Shown here piece by piece: positions 59,760 to 64,000 of a stretch of DNA of 64,000 bases; the first letter of the stretch is position 1, and the number at the start of each line of letters is the position of its first letter. This DNA comes from Sipunculus nudus. Its lineage: Eukaryota; Annelida; Sipuncula; Golfingiida; Sipunculidae. A model generated the notes under the pieces. It saw nothing but the letters and a program-made list of their open reading frames with translations. It was not told the DNA's origin and made no database searches. The translations under genes and the position numbers were made by a program. The DNA lies in contig CM049315.1 of the NCBI GenBank assembly GCA_026874595.1, positions 36,226,164 through 36,290,163 of the forward strand, given 5' to 3'.

Positions 59760-62700
59760 TCCCAAGTGCCACGTAAATTTACCCCAAAATTGTCAAAATG
59801 ACATGATATTTACAATACAAGGAAATCACGTTTAAATAGAGAAAATGTCATCTAACCAGTATTTACCTACCATATCTTCGTTACTCAACAGCAGGGATCT
59901 GACGGGCGAAGATAACAAGCACAAAGTTAAACTGTGTCACTGAAGAACACGTTAGTATGTACTTGCTCATGTGAATGTCGTCATGCTAGCTGTACTGTGA
60001 AACCGCGTGGGCATAAATATAACACCAAAACCCGTGACGCCAAGCTTGTCATTTGTCACCCAGGTATCCAGTCACCTCTTGAGGCGTGACCGTCCGCATT
60101 GACGATGATTTACTAAAACGCAAACATGAACACATATACTCAATATATTAAGGAGTGTCGTCTGTTCTTTCTCGATTTACAGGGATATTTAATGGGAAAC
60201 TGCGGCTGAAACGCGATTGAAGGTTTATAAACAGCAATTGTTTAATTCCTATACTCTTTTTTTTATTAATAGTTATATAAACACATAGTAACATGAAATA
60301 CGCTTATTCTGATAATAGTGAATAATAACGATGAGTTTATAGTGTATGGTATATATTTGCATGGTCAGTTTTTGGGGTTTTTTTGTGGGCCAACTTATAT
60401 ATATAATGCCTCTTTTTAACAATAATATAACACGTGTTGTTGTCTAAGTGAATGCGTACTTATTGTTAATACCATTCAATTCATGCTTTTAATTGCAAAT
60501 ACATTTGACTCTCTCACGCAAACAAATTGAAAAGATCTATTATATGTATAGATGTATTCTACGACTTTCGTGAAAACCTTTCACAGAATGGCAGGGAAAA
60601 TACGATAATTACAAAATCTGCATCCTCAATCAAAACGCAACACATAAGGAATCAGTTCTCATTATCATAATAAATAACTTCATGATATATTTCTTATACT
60701 GTCATAATGCTCACTGATGTTCTGAAACATTTACTTCCGTTTACCGATGGATATACTTTACAACTATCCGTACCATATAAAACAAACTATCTTTATGTTA
60801 TAATTTATTCCTAAAAAGCAATCGGCCAGCAACGAATGCTAAATACTTTACATGTAAGCTGTACATTTGATGTCAGCGTGCTACCGTTCCTATCTTTCAC
60901 GTCGATACATTAATTCGTGTTTTGCTTTTGTCCGGGATGTTATCTGGACATATGTCTTGATATTCCCGCATAGTTAATGTTTAGGAACACGCCACATGCC
61001 CATAAATGTTGAAAACGACATATAAAATTGTGATTTGTAGTCGGACACAGTTCGATTCAAAATATGTAAAATATGTCGCAATTGCACTCGTCATGCACAT
61101 AACTCTCAAATTAAAAATTCCTGTATACTCTTTGGTCACCCAGGAGCTATATTCCGGCTTCCTCTCAGCCGATACGGTTACAATCGCCACCAAACCCCTT
61201 TGCAGATAACTGAGCTCTTGGAGACTGTCCTCTGAGTAAACGTGTGTCATATTTTCATATTTCTCGCATGCATTTTAAAAGAGTTCATTTACAGCTATCT
61301 TTCATACAGAATGGGATGTCGTAAGTCGCATGTCGGGATTAAGGGTATATTGCTAGTGTAAAGAAATCTCCCAAACATGAATAGAGAAACGGTGCTCCGG
61401 CAAATAATGACAAAACGACAAAAAGGACACTCCCCACGGCAATATTTGACATGTAAGTGGTTTAGTTGGTTGGAAATTAGGATAAAACATACAAATTCCA
61501 TTGATCGGTGATATCCACATCTGGTCGCATACAAGCAGACTTTGTATATGACTCTTGCGTGCATTAATAGTTGTTGGTTAAACACCTGATGGCAGACACG
61601 GCCTAAGCCGGCTCGGGTTTATAAAGCCATGCCCATGGCTGCCACAGAGGGCTGATGCAGCCTACAGGGCCCACTGCTCGAATCCAAGAGGTCCTACCCC
61701 CTCCAGTGACTTTTATTCCAAAGGGGCAGGGGGCGGAGTCACTAGCAGCTCTAAAGTTTAACATCATGAGGACAGGATGTTACAGACTCATGTATTCATG
61801 ACTAACGAAATGTATGCGCGATATTTTAAATCTATAATTCATTTTATTTGATAAACAGCATCTCCAGCTGACAGCAGGAAATGGGAATAGACTGGACACA
61901 TCATAAGACCATTCCCCAAGCATGACCAGACTATACTTTACCTGGATGCCACAAGGGGAATGCAAAACGGAAGAACCATAAACGTTTATAGCTCGTCAGT
62001 TCATCATAGTTTATACCTCCTGCGTCTTTGGCGTAAGCGTTGTCCATAGAAAATTCAGCTTAAAATAAATTAGTTTTATAAGTCCTTATATATCAGCAAC
62101 CACTTATCCTACAGTATTCATTTTTCATATATGTGTGTAGGGAAAATGAGGATCCCCCCCCCCCACGAATTTTTGGGGTGAAACATTTCAAAGGTCAAGG
62201 TCACAGATCACAGATGCCCAGGAGGAAGTCAGGTTGAATGTTTTTGTTAGACTCATTGCTATATTAGTGGTGAAGATGTTCCATTAAAACATAAAAATAA
62301 AACTCAGGTTGAAGGTGTTGGTTAAGTCTTCATTAGTCGGCGACCACTCAGGTAATCTGGCCCAGTCGATGCAGTGGTTAAAACTGAATTCCTCGAACTT
62401 GCTCTTGCTCTGCCGTAACCCTTAGAATAGGTACTGCCACCTGGCGGCAAACTATATAATAAATTACTGCTCTTTGAACTATTATTTTATCATTTAGTTA
62501 AAAGAGCTAGCACTGGGTCACGTCGATCGTCACAAGGAATCACATTGTATGTTACGCATTTGAATAATAAAAATAAATACGAAAACCCTGACGGGGCTAC
62601 TATTCATCCTGTTGTGTTCATATTGCCTGTGTGCATTGTTGGGAGTTGAGGAATAGTCCCCTACTGTGATTATAGGGCAAAAAGGTCACTAGTAAAGTTC
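59760..62700. other. mostly non-coding stretch with two weak ORF candidates
   Basis: Two minus-strand frames deserve mention only as weak candidates. One, at 61339-61452, begins ATG and encodes 37 residues with a signal-peptide-like start (MSNIAVGSVLFVVLSLFAGA). The other, at 60981-61250, begins MTHVYSEDSLQEL with 89 codons. Neither has a recognised family or clear splice partner. A short GC-rich patch at 61600-61740 was not identifiable. Confidence 0.3.
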
Positions 62701-62708
62701 ATAGATTT

Positions 62709-64000
62709 TTTTAGCTCAGCTGACTGAAAGTCATCTGAGCTATAGCGATCACTCTTTGTCCATCACTCCTGCCGTCCGTCCGTCCGTTAACAGGGCACAA
62801 ATCGTAAACGTTGGACCTGGAATCTTCTAACTTTGCAACCTCGGAGGTCCATAAAAATCTCCTTGGAAACCTGAAATTAGGTCTCTGTTACCCATATTCT
62901 TCGAGCTATGGGGCTCCGAAGTACCCCCCAGAATAATGGAAAATTTGATACAAAAGCTCAAGTATCTAAACAACTAATGCATTGATCACCATGATTTTTT
63001 GCATGGATATTGATCATGGAGTGTTTCATCAGTTTCTGCAGACTGGTGGCGCCACCTTTATTTTTTCGATTTTTTACGATTTTTTTCTCTATTTTTGAGA
63101 CCTCTTAAGATGCGGTCATCTGTTAACAGGGCACAAATCGTGACCACTGGACCTGGAATCTCCTAATTTGGCATCCAGGGAGGTCCATGAAAAATCTCCT
63201 TGAAAACCTAAATTAGGTCTCTGTTACCAATATCCTTCGAGCTATGGGGCTCCGAAGTACCCCCCATAATAATGGAAAATTTGATACAAAAGCTCAAGTA
63301 TCTAAATAACTACTGCGTGGATTACCATGATTCTTTGCATGAATATTGATCATGGGATGTTCCATCACTTCCTGCAGACTGGTGGCGCCACCTGTATTTT
63401 TTCCAATTTTACGATTTTTTTTTCTCTTTTTTTCAAACCTGCAATGAAACTGTCATCTGTTAACAGGGCACAAATCGTAACCACTGGACCTGGAATCTTC
63501 AAACTTAATATCCAGGAAGGTCCATGAAAAATCTCCTGGAAAACCTGAAATTAGGTCTCTGTTACCCATATCCTTTGAGCTATGGGGCTCCGAAATACCC
63601 CCCCCCCCCCCCAGAATAATGCAAAATTTGATACAAAAGCTTAATTATCTGAATAACTACTGCATTGATCACCATGATTCTTTGCATGAATATTGAGCAT
63701 GGGATGTTCAATCGCTTCCTGCAGACTGGTGGCGCTTCCTGTATTTTTTCAAAGTTTTACAAATTTTTTTCTCTTTTTTTCAGACCTGCAATGAAACTGT
63801 CATCTGTTAACAGGGCACAAATCGTAACTACTGGACCTGGAATCCTCAAACTGAATATCCAGGGAGGTCAATGAAAAATCTCCTTAAAAACCTGAAATTA
63901 GGTCTCTGTTACCCATATCCTTTGAGCTATGGGGCTCCAAAGTATCCCCCAGAATAATGCAAAATTTGATACAAAAGCTCACGTATCTGAATAACTACTG
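62709..64000. repeat. repeat family C, copy continuing off the right edge
   Basis: It starts TTTTTTAGCTCAGCTGACTG with the same hairpin and GCCGTCCGTCCGTCCGTTAA tract as at 40812. At least three units of about 340 bp follow (CTGCAGACTGGTGGCGCCACC-type markers at about 63036, 63375 and 63718, the last mutated to GGCGCTTCC). The element is cut by the window end. Confidence 0.8.

Noticed and set aside
61600-61740. tRNA or SINE based on CTCGAATCC near 61678
   Set aside because: The B-box-like string is imperfect, no matching A box at proper spacing and no cloverleaf could be drawn.
1-64000. a multi-gene defence or biosynthetic system
   Set aside because: Only one well-supported host gene is present; the rest is repeats and non-coding DNA. 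Nothing in the layout supports a gene cluster.

Overview
This is a metazoan nuclear DNA window: AT-rich, intron-bearing, gene-poor and dense in repeats. The organism is most likely a marine invertebrate, and a mollusc such as a bivalve is my best guess. That guess rests on inference: the many short repeat elements with tandem core units, (GACGGA)-like tracts and terminal hairpins, plus an element start reading CAAGTGACCCATGGGTCA, resemble repeats I associate with bivalve genomes. There are no bacterial-type operons, rRNA, tRNA or CRISPR that I can support.

The one clear host gene is on the minus strand from about 17.6 to 4.46 kb. It encodes a four-pass membrane protein of the TMEM272-like family with a proline-rich N-terminus holding three PPxY motifs. 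I can place five coding exons (17527-17641, 15489-15602, 14829-14906, 14009-14212, 4461-4651), join them in phase and find the stop codon. A possible further upstream exon lies at 17746-17832; the start codon was not found. The last intron (4652-14008, 9.36 kb) is filled with nested repeats: a 180-bp tandem element (5.04-6.09 kb), a broken endonuclease fragment (6.78-7.39 kb), a hairpin-ended repeat array (7.40-10.05 kb) split by a hAT-like insertion (7765-9687) that itself holds a MITE (8135-8471), and a 30-bp minisatellite (10.2-13.95 kb) split by a TA-target transposon (12192-13605). A 78-bp exon-like segment of unknown gene, perhaps Tudor-like, lies at 1345-1422 on the minus strand.

From 20126 to 23933 there is a complete but decayed Ginger/KRBA2-type DNA transposon: about 160-bp terminal inverted repeats beginning TGTCATGG, a TATA target duplication, an HHCC-plus-DDE integrase, and a C-terminal CXC-like cysteine cluster, with five disabling lesions in the coding region.

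From 28 to 45 kb the window is mostly repeats: nuclear-receptor-half-site-rich 143-bp units, a 618-bp TIR element (33144-33761), a roughly 2.6-kb TIR element carrying a 0.7-kb AAAG tract (35738-38359), and two hairpin-ended tandem-core families (39.8-44.8 kb). At 46200-50096 sits an LTR-internal-LTR-internal-LTR array (three 1.37-kb periods) inserted as one block into another repeat. The right third (50-62.7 kb) is mostly non-coding AT-rich DNA with microsatellites and homopolymer C/G tracts; it holds one plausible first exon (55745-55923, minus, very good Kozak context). The window ends inside another copy of the hairpin-ended family (62709-64000).

No multi-gene system is visible. The most notable structures are the nested repeat stratigraphy, the shared 12-bp palindrome GGTGGCGCCACC across several unrelated-looking repeat families, the LTR tandem array and the Ginger-like element.
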